Positions 1-6,553 of a stretch of DNA of 8,958 nucleotides are shown here, one piece after another (the stretch's first letter is position 1; the number at the start of each line of letters is the position of its first letter). Under the pieces are notes generated by a model. It searched no databases and was not told the DNA's origin. It saw only the letters and a list, made by a program, of their open reading frames with translations. Made by a program: the position numbers and the translations under genes. This DNA comes from Bacteroidota bacterium (lineage in GTDB: Bacteria > Bacteroidota > Bacteroidia > Bacteroidales > PXBB01): NCBI GenBank assembly GCA_022708385.1, contig JAKIYU010000093.1, positions 1 through 8,958 of the forward strand, in the 5' to 3' direction.

Positions 1-542
1 TTGATGTTGTATTATGCACACCTTATTTATTTACTGAAGTAGATGATGATACCATAACCACAGCGGCACATGGTTTTTCTGATTTTAGCCTGGAAATGAA
101 ATACACATTTCTAAGCAGGGATAAATTATCAATGGCTATAAAACCCGGACTGTTGATTCCCACGGGAAACTGGCGCAAGGGTCTGGGCTGTGGCCGGCTA
201 AGTGCTTCACTTTTTCTTGTAAACACCTTAAACTTTTCGCGTGTAATGCTACACACCAACCTGGGTTTTTTGCACAATGCCAACAGGCATGGCGATGCCC
301 TGAATATCTGGCATGCTTCATTAGGGGGTGATGTAGCACTTGATGGACGTTTTCACCTGGTTTTGAATACGGGTATTGAAAAAAATCCGGATTCTGACGA
401 CCCAGTTATGCCGGCTTTTGCGCTTGCCGGTATGTACATCCTGATTACGCCCGATTGTGAATTGGCAGCAGGTTATAAAACAGGCATTACCAGGCCCGAA
501 TCTGACCACTCGGTAATAATTGGTTTTACTTTCAGACTATAA
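1..542 (+). CDS. 3' part of a beta-barrel outer-membrane protein, transporter/Phenol_MetA_deg-like (5' end outside window)
   Basis: The reading frame is open from the window edge (first full codon at base 3) to TAA at 540-542, so the gene begins upstream. The Met at 96 is probably internal, because the residues before it (ending HGFSDFSLEMKYTF) already fit the family. What is seen: a G-F-S-D-F-S-L-E-M-K-Y segment, then a strand ending in PGLLIPTGNW, then alternating hydrophobic/polar strands separated by short turns, and a C-terminal strand ending FTFRL. This resembles the 'PTG' core and barrel strands of the Phenol_MetA_deg (PF13557) group, usually labelled transporter or outer-membrane channel; the match is from memory. 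The family has no single known substrate. It lies 24 bases before a nickel-permease gene on the same strand, so the two are probably co-transcribed and a metal-related role is possible (inference). A signal peptide cannot be checked because the 5' end is missing. Confidence 0.6.
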   Translation, partial: DVVLCTPYLFTEVDDDTITTAAHGFSDFSLEMKYTFLSRDKLSMAIKPGLLIPTGNWRKGLGCGRLSASLFLVNTLNFSRVMLHTNLGFLHNANRHGDALNIWHASLGGDVALDGRFHLVLNTGIEKNPDSDDPVMPAFALAGMYILITPDCELAAGYKTGITRPESDHSVIIGFTFRL

Positions 543-566
543 TAAACATTATAAAACATTTTTAAC

Positions 567-1283
567 ATGACACAGGAATCCATCATTTTAATTGTAACTA
601 CCGTATCGCTGGCATTTATTCATACGTTAACCGGGCCTGACCATTACCTGCCCTTTGTGGTGATTTCGAAAGCGCGCAACTGGACTTTGAAAAGAACCAT
701 CTGGTTTACCGTTTTATGTGGTCTTGGCCATGTAGGCAGTTCCGTATTACTGGGCCTGATAGGCATTGCATTCGGTATTGCCGTCAGCAGTCTTGAATTG
801 TGGGAAGGGCAAAGGGGCAGTGTCATATCTGTTCTCATCCTGGCCTTCGGTTTTGTGTATTTTATATGGGGCGTTTTCAGAGCTGTTAAAAACAAACCAC
901 ACCGCCATATTCATAGTCATGGCGAAGCAATCCATGAGCACGAACATACACATAACAACGAACACGTGCACGTTCATACCCAACCGGCGAATGATAAAAT
1001 CAGTATAACACCATGGATACTATTTACCATTTTTATATTTGGCCCCTGCGAACCACTAATCCCCTTAGTAATGTATCCTGCTGCTCAGAACAACACAGCT
1101 CTTCTCATACTTGTAACCTTGCTTTTTACCTTGGTTACTATTGGCACAATGATTACACTGGTTGTGCTTGCCTTAAAAGGTCTCAGTTTCCTTCCTATGA
1201 AAAAAATTGAACGCTACAACCATGCATTAGCCGGTTTTACCATCCTGCTATGCGGTATTGGCATGGTGTTTTTTGGGCTTTAG
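567..1283 (+). CDS. NicO/UreH-type nickel (or cobalt) permease with His-rich loop
   Basis: A 238-residue integral membrane protein with about six hydrophobic segments, roughly at residues 5-30, 45-73, 87-105, 148-172, 178-205 and 218-238. Helix 1 carries H19-x5-D25-H26 (HTLTGPDH), which resembles the HxxxxDH-type signature of nickel/cobalt transporters. Other landmarks are GHVGSS (54-59) and GPCEPLIP (159-166). Between helices 3 and 4 is a hydrophilic loop with eleven histidines between residues 112 and 137, mostly alternating (H-x-H), typical of metal-binding loops in RcnA/NicO/UreH-like proteins. The likely role is moving Ni2+ across the inner membrane. It sits downstream of the beta-barrel gene and converges on the [NiFe]-hydrogenase locus, with only 8 bases between its stop and the hoxW stop. 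That context favours nickel import for hydrogenase maturation over efflux. Export of Ni/Co (RcnA-like) remains the alternative. No Shine-Dalgarno is visible before the ATG. Confidence 0.75.
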   Translation: MTQESIILIVTTVSLAFIHTLTGPDHYLPFVVISKARNWTLKRTIWFTVLCGLGHVGSSVLLGLIGIAFGIAVSSLELWEGQRGSVISVLILAFGFVYFIWGVFRAVKNKPHRHIHSHGEAIHEHEHTHNNEHVHVHTQPANDKISITPWILFTIFIFGPCEPLIPLVMYPAAQNNTALLILVTLLFTLVTIGTMITLVVLALKGLSFLPMKKIERYNHALAGFTILLCGIGMVFFGL

Positions 1284-1291
1284 TGTGAATT

Positions 1292-1747
1292 TTATTGTTC
1301 AGATGTAAGATAATTTTTTAGAAATCCAAAAGCAGCATAGAGATTTGATTCAGCTATAGGAGAAAGCTCCTCAATAAAATCAAAATCATAAGCTTTTATA
1401 TGGAGATTGTAAGCATCAGGCAGTTTATTATAAATTTTTTGACACAGCTCAATGACAAAAGCAGTGGAAACGGCATGCATAGTGAACTCAATTGAGGCGT
1501 CATTAGGAGTAATATTTTCAAGTTTGAAGTCAATAACGTCTTCAGCAACGGAAGCATCCACAAAAATGACCCTATCGTATTCAGCTACTACAGCTGCATC
1601 TTCGATATTGAGCTGATAATTGCAGTCTGTTTTGATATTTTGTATTTCTTCGTTGGCAATCCAATTGTCAACAAGTTCAATAAATCGTGCACCGAGACCA
1701 TCGTCTTTTCTGCCCGGGTTGCCATAGCCGTAAATGAGGGTTTTCAT
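1292..1747 (-). CDS. hoxW: [NiFe]-hydrogenase maturation endopeptidase (HoxW/HycI family)
   Basis: A 151-residue protein, a normal length for this family. It opens with a hydrophobic strand followed by GNPGRKDDGLG (residues 9-19), the family signature GNxLxxDDGxG. The three expected nickel-sensing ligands can be placed by analogy with E. coli HybD: D16, D64 (in IFVDAS) and H91 (in FTMHAVS). The enzyme is expected to clip the C-terminal peptide from the HoxH precursor after nickel is inserted, in the cytoplasm. The encoded HoxH does carry such a peptide. It lies downstream of hoxH on the same strand but separated by 78 bases that contain a terminator-like hairpin and a TAnnTTTG box, so it may have its own promoter. 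Its start ATG has no Shine-Dalgarno. Its stop codon nearly abuts that of the convergent permease. The hoxW name rests on the neighbouring hoxH. Confidence 0.9.
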   Translation of the reverse strand: MKTLIYGYGNPGRKDDGLGARFIELVDNWIANEEIQNIKTDCNYQLNIEDAAVVAEYDRVIFVDASVAEDVIDFKLENITPNDASIEFTMHAVSTAFVIELCQKIYNKLPDAYNLHIKAYDFDFIEELSPIAESNLYAAFGFLKNYLTSEQ

Positions 1748-1763
1748 GAGTGTATGTTTTGTG

Positions 1764-1771
1764 CAAAGATA
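1764..1771 (-). promoter_or_regulatory. candidate Bacteroidetes -7 box for hoxW
   Basis: On the minus strand this reads TATCTTTG, an exact match to TAnnTTTG. It lies 16 bases upstream of the hoxW ATG and immediately downstream of the T-run of the hairpin at 1774-1804. No good TTTG -33 box is present at the expected distance; the nearest is TTTA with a 17-base spacer. A transcript from here would have a very short leader. Confidence 0.4.
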
Positions 1772-1773
1772 TT

Positions 1774-1804
1774 AAAAAAGCTGCCCGTTAAAGAAGCAGC
1801 TTTT
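1774..1804 (-). terminator. intrinsic-terminator-like hairpin after hoxH
   Basis: Perfect 9-bp arms (minus strand AAAAGCTGC at 1804-1796 and GCAGCTTTT at 1784-1776) enclose an 11-base loop. The minus strand continues as a run of six T (1779-1774). The stem has a GC-containing base and starts 21 bases after the hoxH stop codon. Orientation and T-run fit termination of the hoxFUYH transcript. It would also pair on the plus strand, but with only four T, so it could serve weakly for the opposing permease transcript. Confidence 0.65.
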
Positions 1805-1825
1805 AAAGTGTGCAGGCGTGTTTTT

Positions 1826-3277
1826 TTATGACCTATAATGGTCTAAAACATCACCTTTAGCGTTATACAGTTTTATGTCCAAAGGCATCTTACCTAAGGC
1901 ATGTGTAGCACAGCTCAGGCAGGGGTCATAAGCGCGGATGGCTATTTCAACTGCATTTTTCATAGGCTCGGTGATGGTGGCCTGTCCGTTCATCATCTTC
2001 TTGGCTACAAAGTTAACCGACTGGTTCATGGGCTCATTGTTGTTCGTTGTCGAAACGATGAGGTTGGCCATGGTAATCTGGTCGTTTTCGTTAATCTTGT
2101 AGTGGTGGAAGAGGGTGCCACGGGGTGCTTCGATAAGGCCAACGCCTTCGAACTTCTTCGTGCCTTTGGTAACGATATCGTCCTTCTGCAGATCAGGGTC
2201 GCGGAGTAAATCTCTGATAACTTCGGCAGAGTGCAGTAATTCGATAAGACGTGCCCAATGGGTGTGCAGGCAGTAATTGTTAGGTTTGCCGTTGGTGTGG
2301 GCTTTGTAGATTTCGAATTCCTTTTGTGCCATAGGTGTGGGGATAAAGTCGGCTGTATTGAGACGTGCCAGAGGGCCTACGCGGTACCAGCCTTTTTCTT
2401 TGCCCAGATGTTTGATGTAAGGGAATTTCATGTAGCTCCAGCTTCTTACTTCTTCTTCTATGTAGTTGTAATATTCCTGATAGTCCACATCGTTAAGTAT
2501 TTTGTTGCCTTCTGCATCCACAGCGCGCATTACGCCATGATAGAGGTCGAGGGCGCCGTCCTTGCGTACGAGGCTCAGGTGGTTGGAGGGGAAGTAAGCA
2601 AAGTTGTCAACAAAATCGCGGTTTTTCATGTAGTAATCCTTGAAAAGTTGCAGAGCAGCATCAGCCCATTCAATCATTTTATCAATGTTGAGTGGTGCGG
2701 GTCCGTTGAGGAGGGCATCACGTTCGGCAATGCTGAGGTTTTTGTTGATACCGCCTGGGATAGCGCCGGTGCCGTGAATTTTTTTACCGGCAGTTACAGC
2801 AATAATTTCCTGACCGTATTTACGCATAAGGACGCCCTGGGTAGCTAATTCGGGGAATTTGATAGCTACACCTACAACGTTGCGTATTGCGGGGTCGGCA
2901 TCATAGCCGAGAAGGAAATCGGGCGAACAGAGGTGGAAGAAGTGGAGGGCATGCGACTGAAAGATCTGACCGTAGTGCATGAGCCTTCTCATTTTCTCAC
3001 CGGTGGGTGTAAGGCCGTGGCCTGTGCCGGCGCCGACAATGACGTCGAGGGCTTTGGCAGCAGCCAGGTGGTGGCTTACAGGGCAGATACCGCAAAGACG
3101 CTGTACGAGCACAGGGGCTTCCCAGTAGGGGCGGCCCTGCACAAAACGTTCAAATCCACGGAATTCTACAACATGCAGGCGTGTTTGTACCACATTCATA
3201 TTGTCGTCGAGGTGAATGGTTACTTTACCGTGACCTTCAACTCGGGTTACAGGTTCTATAGTTACTTTTTGTGCCAT
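1826..3277 (-). CDS. hoxH: NAD-reducing [NiFe] hydrogenase large (catalytic) subunit HoxH
   Basis: A 483-residue precursor, close to the usual HoxH length. The NiFe site ligands are all visible: C62 and C65 in LCGICPVSHH (L1 motif) and C453 and C456 in DPCLSCATH (L2 motif). The N-terminal TRVEGHGKVT (11-20) is the conserved motif around the proton-path glutamate (E14). After H459 follow 24 residues (starting ALGKMPL, ending DHYRS), which should be removed by the protease encoded next to it. Conserved internal stretches such as HVVEFRGFERF, EWSYMKFPY-like RSWSYMKFPY, VEAPRGTL-like IEAPRGTLFHHY and DPDLQKD match what I remember of Ralstonia HoxH (group 3d). The protein has no signal peptide, as expected for a cytoplasmic enzyme. 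It converts H2 to protons and electrons and is partnered by HoxY, encoded 18 bases upstream. It is the last gene before a terminator-like hairpin. Confidence 0.97.
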   Translation of the reverse strand: MAQKVTIEPVTRVEGHGKVTIHLDDNMNVVQTRLHVVEFRGFERFVQGRPYWEAPVLVQRLCGICPVSHHLAAAKALDVIVGAGTGHGLTPTGEKMRRLMHYGQIFQSHALHFFHLCSPDFLLGYDADPAIRNVVGVAIKFPELATQGVLMRKYGQEIIAVTAGKKIHGTGAIPGGINKNLSIAERDALLNGPAPLNIDKMIEWADAALQLFKDYYMKNRDFVDNFAYFPSNHLSLVRKDGALDLYHGVMRAVDAEGNKILNDVDYQEYYNYIEEEVRSWSYMKFPYIKHLGKEKGWYRVGPLARLNTADFIPTPMAQKEFEIYKAHTNGKPNNYCLHTHWARLIELLHSAEVIRDLLRDPDLQKDDIVTKGTKKFEGVGLIEAPRGTLFHHYKINENDQITMANLIVSTTNNNEPMNQSVNFVAKKMMNGQATITEPMKNAVEIAIRAYDPCLSCATHALGKMPLDIKLYNAKGDVLDHYRS

Positions 3278-3295
3278 TATTCTTAAGTTTTTAAA

Positions 3296-3844
3296 TTAAT
3301 CAAATTTTACCAGTTCGTAAGGAAGATTCATCGTGTCGCCAGTGAGGAGTGCTACAACAGCATTCCATATAAGGTCGGCTCTGGGAGGGCAACCCGGCAG
3401 ATAGTAATCTATCTTTACAATTTCGTGAAGCGGATAAACTTTATCAAGTATCATGGGGAGTTCGTCATCATTGGGGATAATTTTCTCGGAGTTCAGTCCT
3501 ACGGTAGGTCCACCCAGATAGGCTTCTTCGAGGCATTCCTTAACAGGAATACCATTGCGCATAGCCGGTAATCCACCCATAATGGCACATTCGCCTAATG
3601 AAATGAGAATCTTGCAGTTTTTCCGGAACTGTTTCAGCACTTCAACATTTTCGCTGTTGCAGCAGCCGCCTTCAATGATTCCTACATCGCATTGTTTGGT
3701 GAATGTCTTGATATCATCAATAGGAGATTTGTTAAACTCAACCAGTTCAATTAGTTTTAAAATACGGTCGTCAATATCGAGGATTGACATGTGGCATCCG
3801 AAGCACCCGGCCAAGGAAGCAGTAGCAACAATAGCTTTACTCAT
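3296..3844 (-). CDS. hoxY: NAD-reducing [NiFe] hydrogenase small subunit HoxY
   Basis: A 182-residue protein that should carry the single [4Fe-4S] cluster proximal to the NiFe site. Likely ligands are C14 and C17 (GCFGCHMS), C86 (LGECAIMGG) and C152 (LPGCPPRAD); the GGCCNSEN stretch (59-66) sits at the conserved EG..xxEN position. There is no twin-arginine signal and no C-terminal ferredoxin-like extension, so this is the short cytoplasmic form rather than a membrane-bound small subunit. Compared with my memory of Ralstonia HoxY (about 209 residues) it lacks some 25-30 N-terminal residues. The strong Shine-Dalgarno at 3853-3858, eight bases before the ATG, fixes this start, so the short N-terminus is real and not a mis-called start. 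Gaps to hoxU and hoxH are 17 and 18 bases. Confidence 0.96.
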   Translation of the reverse strand: MSKAIVATASLAGCFGCHMSILDIDDRILKLIELVEFNKSPIDDIKTFTKQCDVGIIEGGCCNSENVEVLKQFRKNCKILISLGECAIMGGLPAMRNGIPVKECLEEAYLGGPTVGLNSEKIIPNDDELPMILDKVYPLHEIVKIDYYLPGCPPRADLIWNAVVALLTGDTMNLPYELVKFD

Positions 3845-3852
3845 AATTATTT

Positions 3853-3858
3853 CCTCCT
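3853..3858 (-). promoter_or_regulatory. strong Shine-Dalgarno for hoxY
   Basis: The minus strand reads AAGGAGGAA across this site, with the AGGAGG core 8 bases from the hoxY ATG. It decides the hoxY start. It is the only near-perfect Shine-Dalgarno in front of any gene in the window. Confidence 0.75.
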
Positions 3859-3861
3859 TTT

Positions 3862-4566
3862 TTATTGATGAATTTTTTCTATATCGGAACCGATAGGTTC
3901 TTTGTCATATTTCCTTGTGCCAATAGAATTGATAAAGCCGACTTCCTTTTTCAGAATGGCACCTACGGGGCAGGCATTCATGGCTTTCATGGTAAGGTCG
4001 TCGCTCATATTGGCAGCCAGTTTTTTGTCGATGTTGATTTCGAGGGTTTTGCCTCTGCCTTTAAATGCAAAGATGCTCCTGCCTTGTTCGTCTTTAATAA
4101 GCCTGACACAACGTTTGCAGAATATACAGCGGTTCTTTTCGAGGAAAATCTTGGGGGTAGAAGCTTCGAGTTCTCTGCGTTCAAATGCGTAGGGGAAGCG
4201 GGGCACCATCATCTGATATTTATATCCCAGTGCCTGAAGGTCGCAGTTGCCGCTTTTTTCGCATGATGGACAGAAGTGATTGCCTTCGACGAAGAGCATT
4301 TCGACTATAGCTTTTCTGATGTCGTTAAGTTCTGCTGTATTGCTTTCGATGTTCATGCCGGGTTCAACGGGTGTTGTACAGGCAGACATGTAGCGTCCGT
4401 TAACTTTACAGGTACAGATTCTGCAGGAACCGGCCGGTACCAGGTCCCTCATGTGGCAAAGCAATGGTATGTATATACCATTGTCGGCAGCAGCATCAAT
4501 CAGAAGCTGGCCTTTAACTGCAGTGCATTCTTTGCCGTCGATTGTGAATTTTACTGTTTCACTCAT
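3862..4566 (-). CDS. hoxU: hydrogenase diaphorase electron-transfer subunit HoxU (NuoG N-terminal-like)
   Basis: A 234-residue Fe-S protein linking the hydrogenase module to the flavin subunit. Domain order: a plant-type [2Fe-2S] ferredoxin domain (C37, C48, C51, C63 in LCHMRDL...SCRICTCKV...SACTTPV); the His-Cys [4Fe-4S] site (H97, C99, C102, C108 in GNHFCPSCEKSGNC); then one further [4Fe-4S] site (C147, C150, C153 in RCIFCKRCVR with C199 in ACPVGAI). The second ferredoxin-type cluster found in complex I NuoG and in cyanobacterial HoxU is absent, since only one CxxCxxC...CP set exists. This is the Ralstonia-type arrangement, and the length equals that of Ralstonia HoxU as I recall it. It lies 38 bases after hoxF and 17 before hoxY, in one transcription unit. 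No Shine-Dalgarno is visible. Confidence 0.96.
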   Translation of the reverse strand: MSETVKFTIDGKECTAVKGQLLIDAAADNGIYIPLLCHMRDLVPAGSCRICTCKVNGRYMSACTTPVEPGMNIESNTAELNDIRKAIVEMLFVEGNHFCPSCEKSGNCDLQALGYKYQMMVPRFPYAFERRELEASTPKIFLEKNRCIFCKRCVRLIKDEQGRSIFAFKGRGKTLEINIDKKLAANMSDDLTMKAMNACPVGAILKKEVGFINSIGTRKYDKEPIGSDIEKIHQ

Positions 4567-4604
4567 GTTATTTCGATTATTTTTTTTGTTAATGACTAAT
4601 TTAA

Positions 4605-6398
4605 TTATTCATGAATGTTGGGAATACGTCCGACAACTTCACAGGATTCTGCAACAGCTTTATGCATGTCGAAATCGCTCTGATAATCCACATCTTTTAC
4701 TCTTTTGTCATACAGTTCCCTGAAATTCTTGATGGTAGTGGTAATAGGATTGGAAGAGGTCTGACCCAGGCCGCAGCGTGTAGTTTTGCGGATAATTTCG
4801 CTCCAAGCTGTCATATTTTCGATGTCGGTTTTAATGCCATGACCTTCGACCACTTTTTCGATTTGTTTGCGCAGAATCATATTAAATGAACGGCAGGTAA
4901 CACATGAACCGCAAGATTCATCTTCGAAAAATTCCATAAAATTGAGTACCACATCTTTAAGCAGGTCGCGGTTTTTGCCGATAACAATCATTGACCCCCC
5001 TGTGGGCAGATCTTCGATAGCAATTTTGCGGTTAAACTGGGCAGGGGGGATACAGATGCCCGAGGGGCCTGCCACTTGCACAGCCTGTACATCTGTAGCT
5101 CCAACCATTTCCAACATTTCGGCAATGGTCATGCCCCATTCGATTTCATAAACGCCTGGGTTTTTGCAGTCGCCCGAAATGCTCAGAAGTTTAGTGCCGG
5201 CTGATTCGGTAGTACCCATAGCTTTGTACCAGGCTGCACCGTTTTCGATTATTTTAACAGCGGAACAGTAGGTTTCTACATTGTTAACAATAGTAGGTTT
5301 GTTTTTGTAACCTTTCTGAACGGGGAAGGGGGGACGGTTGCGTGGTTCGCCGCGTTTGCCTTCGGCTGATTCGATGAGTGCAGATTCTTCGCCACATACA
5401 TAAGCCCCTGCGCCGAACTGTACACGGATATCGAAATCGAACCCTTTTCCCAGTATGTTTTTGCCAAGCAGGTTTTTGTTGCGCAATTCCACAAGGACAT
5501 TTTCTACATAATTCTTAAGATAAACATATTCCTGACGAAGGTATAATACACCTTCCTTAGCGCCTATAGCATATCCGGCAATGGTCATGCCTTCGAACAT
5601 CATGGCAGCACGTTCTGTCAGGAGTACCCTGTCTTTAAAAGTGCCCGGTTCGCCTTCGTCAGCATTGCAGAGCACATATTTACTGTCGTTTTCTCTTGCA
5701 CAGAAATCCCATTTCATACCTGTTGGGAAACCGGCACCGCCACGGCCACGCAAATTAGAATCTTTCACTTCCTGAATAATGGCTTTGCTTTCCATATTCA
5801 GGGCTTTTGCCAATCCTTTACCCGGTGTGTATTCACCAAGTGTAACCTTACCTGTTTTGCGGATGTTGTTTTTAACCATCGATTTTACCAGCGGGTGGGC
5901 GTTAACACCGTCGCCGTACTGGCTGAACATGGCTTCAACAGCTTTACCTTCGCGCATGTCGGCTACAATTTTTCTGACTTTTTCTCTGTTCAGTTCAGTG
6001 AATACAACTGAATTGATTAAAGCGGCAGGTTCCTGGTCGCTCATGCCTATACATGCTGTATAGTGCAGACTGATAAGTCCATCGGCAGTTTTTTGTCCGA
6101 ATTTGATGCCGGTTTGTTTTTCAAACTCATCGGCCACCTCTTTCATGCCAAAGAAACCGGAAACCACACTGTTATTCAAGTAAACAGCATACTTGCCAAC
6201 AGGCTCTTTGGTAAAGAAATGGTAAAATGAGCGTGTCTGTACAACATCAACCTCGGAAATTTTTAATTCGGAAGCAATCAAACCGATAGCTTCGCATGAA
6301 ACACATCCGAATGCTTTTTGAACATCCAAAAGAATGTCCATTAATCTGCCCGGATCCCTTTCATAATTCTCTACAATACTTAAAATTTTGTCTTTCAT
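4605..6398 (-). CDS. hoxF: hydrogenase diaphorase flavoprotein HoxF with fused N-terminal HoxE-like domain
   Basis: A 597-residue protein that exchanges electrons with NAD(H). Residues 1 to about 140 form a thioredoxin-fold HoxE/NuoE-like domain (SFYHFF 57-62, ACIGMSDQEP 115-124). The rest is NuoF-like. It has an FMN-binding glycine motif GRGGAGFPTG (218-227), NADEGEPGTFKDR (245-257), an NADH-binding GAGAYVCGEES (329-339), the EGKRGEPRNRPPFP stretch (346-359), and a C-terminal [4Fe-4S] site C496-x2-C499-x2-C502 with C542. The N-terminal domain has lost its [2Fe-2S] ligands: the positions expected to be Cys read N75, S80 and S120, and only C116 remains. An unrelated C32-x2-C35 is present. The fused layout matches Ralstonia HoxF (about 602 residues). 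The ATG at 6398 follows an AT-rich leader without Shine-Dalgarno. It is the first gene of hoxFUYH. A bifurcating or complex I role is unlikely because no FeFe-hydrogenase or nuo genes adjoin it. Confidence 0.96.
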   Translation of the reverse strand: MKDKILSIVENYERDPGRLMDILLDVQKAFGCVSCEAIGLIASELKISEVDVVQTRSFYHFFTKEPVGKYAVYLNNSVVSGFFGMKEVADEFEKQTGIKFGQKTADGLISLHYTACIGMSDQEPAALINSVVFTELNREKVRKIVADMREGKAVEAMFSQYGDGVNAHPLVKSMVKNNIRKTGKVTLGEYTPGKGLAKALNMESKAIIQEVKDSNLRGRGGAGFPTGMKWDFCARENDSKYVLCNADEGEPGTFKDRVLLTERAAMMFEGMTIAGYAIGAKEGVLYLRQEYVYLKNYVENVLVELRNKNLLGKNILGKGFDFDIRVQFGAGAYVCGEESALIESAEGKRGEPRNRPPFPVQKGYKNKPTIVNNVETYCSAVKIIENGAAWYKAMGTTESAGTKLLSISGDCKNPGVYEIEWGMTIAEMLEMVGATDVQAVQVAGPSGICIPPAQFNRKIAIEDLPTGGSMIVIGKNRDLLKDVVLNFMEFFEDESCGSCVTCRSFNMILRKQIEKVVEGHGIKTDIENMTAWSEIIRKTTRCGLGQTSSNPITTTIKNFRELYDKRVKDVDYQSDFDMHKAVAESCEVVGRIPNIHE

Positions 6399-6440
6399 AT
6401 ATTTACATTAATTTAATTGGTAGGAAAAATTAATAATGAG

Positions 6441-6448
6441 CAAAAATA
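6441..6448 (-). promoter_or_regulatory. candidate promoter (-7 box) for hoxFUYH
   Basis: The minus strand reads TATTTTTG, an exact TAnnTTTG match, 42 bases upstream of the hoxF ATG. A TTTA (3 of 4 to TTTG) lies 21 bases further upstream at 6473-6470. This gives a leader of about 35 bases. In such AT-rich DNA a chance match is possible. Confidence 0.45.
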
Positions 6449-6511
6449 TAAATCTTTTCTTATAAATGATAAAATTTAATGAAATATTAAAAATAAATTT
6501 TAAAAAGAGTT

Positions 6512-6519
6512 TAATTTTG
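6512..6519 (+). promoter_or_regulatory. candidate promoter (-7 box) for pcm
   Basis: The plus strand reads TAATTTTG, an exact TAnnTTTG match, 34 bases upstream of the pcm ATG. No convincing TTTG lies 19-21 bases upstream. The 155-base gap 6399-6553 thus seems to hold two divergent promoters and no gene. Confidence 0.4.
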
Positions 6520-6553
6520 TGCGTGAGCATAATAAATTTTTTAAATTATTTCA

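Noticed and set aside
96..542. Taking the Met at 96 as the start of the first gene
   Set aside because: The frame is open back to the window edge and the residues before Met already fit the beta-barrel family, so the gene is 5'-truncated by the window.
2258..2848. A 196-codon open frame on the plus strand inside hoxH, and other long antisense frames over the hox genes
   Set aside because: They lie opposite strongly conserved hydrogenase genes, have no recognisable motifs, and are explained by codon bias of the true strand.
3862..6398. HoxF/HoxU as complex I (NuoEFG) or as part of an [FeFe] bifurcating hydrogenase
   Set aside because: The next genes encode a [NiFe] small subunit and a large subunit with CGIC and DPCLSCATH motifs, and HoxU is short with no H-cluster domain.
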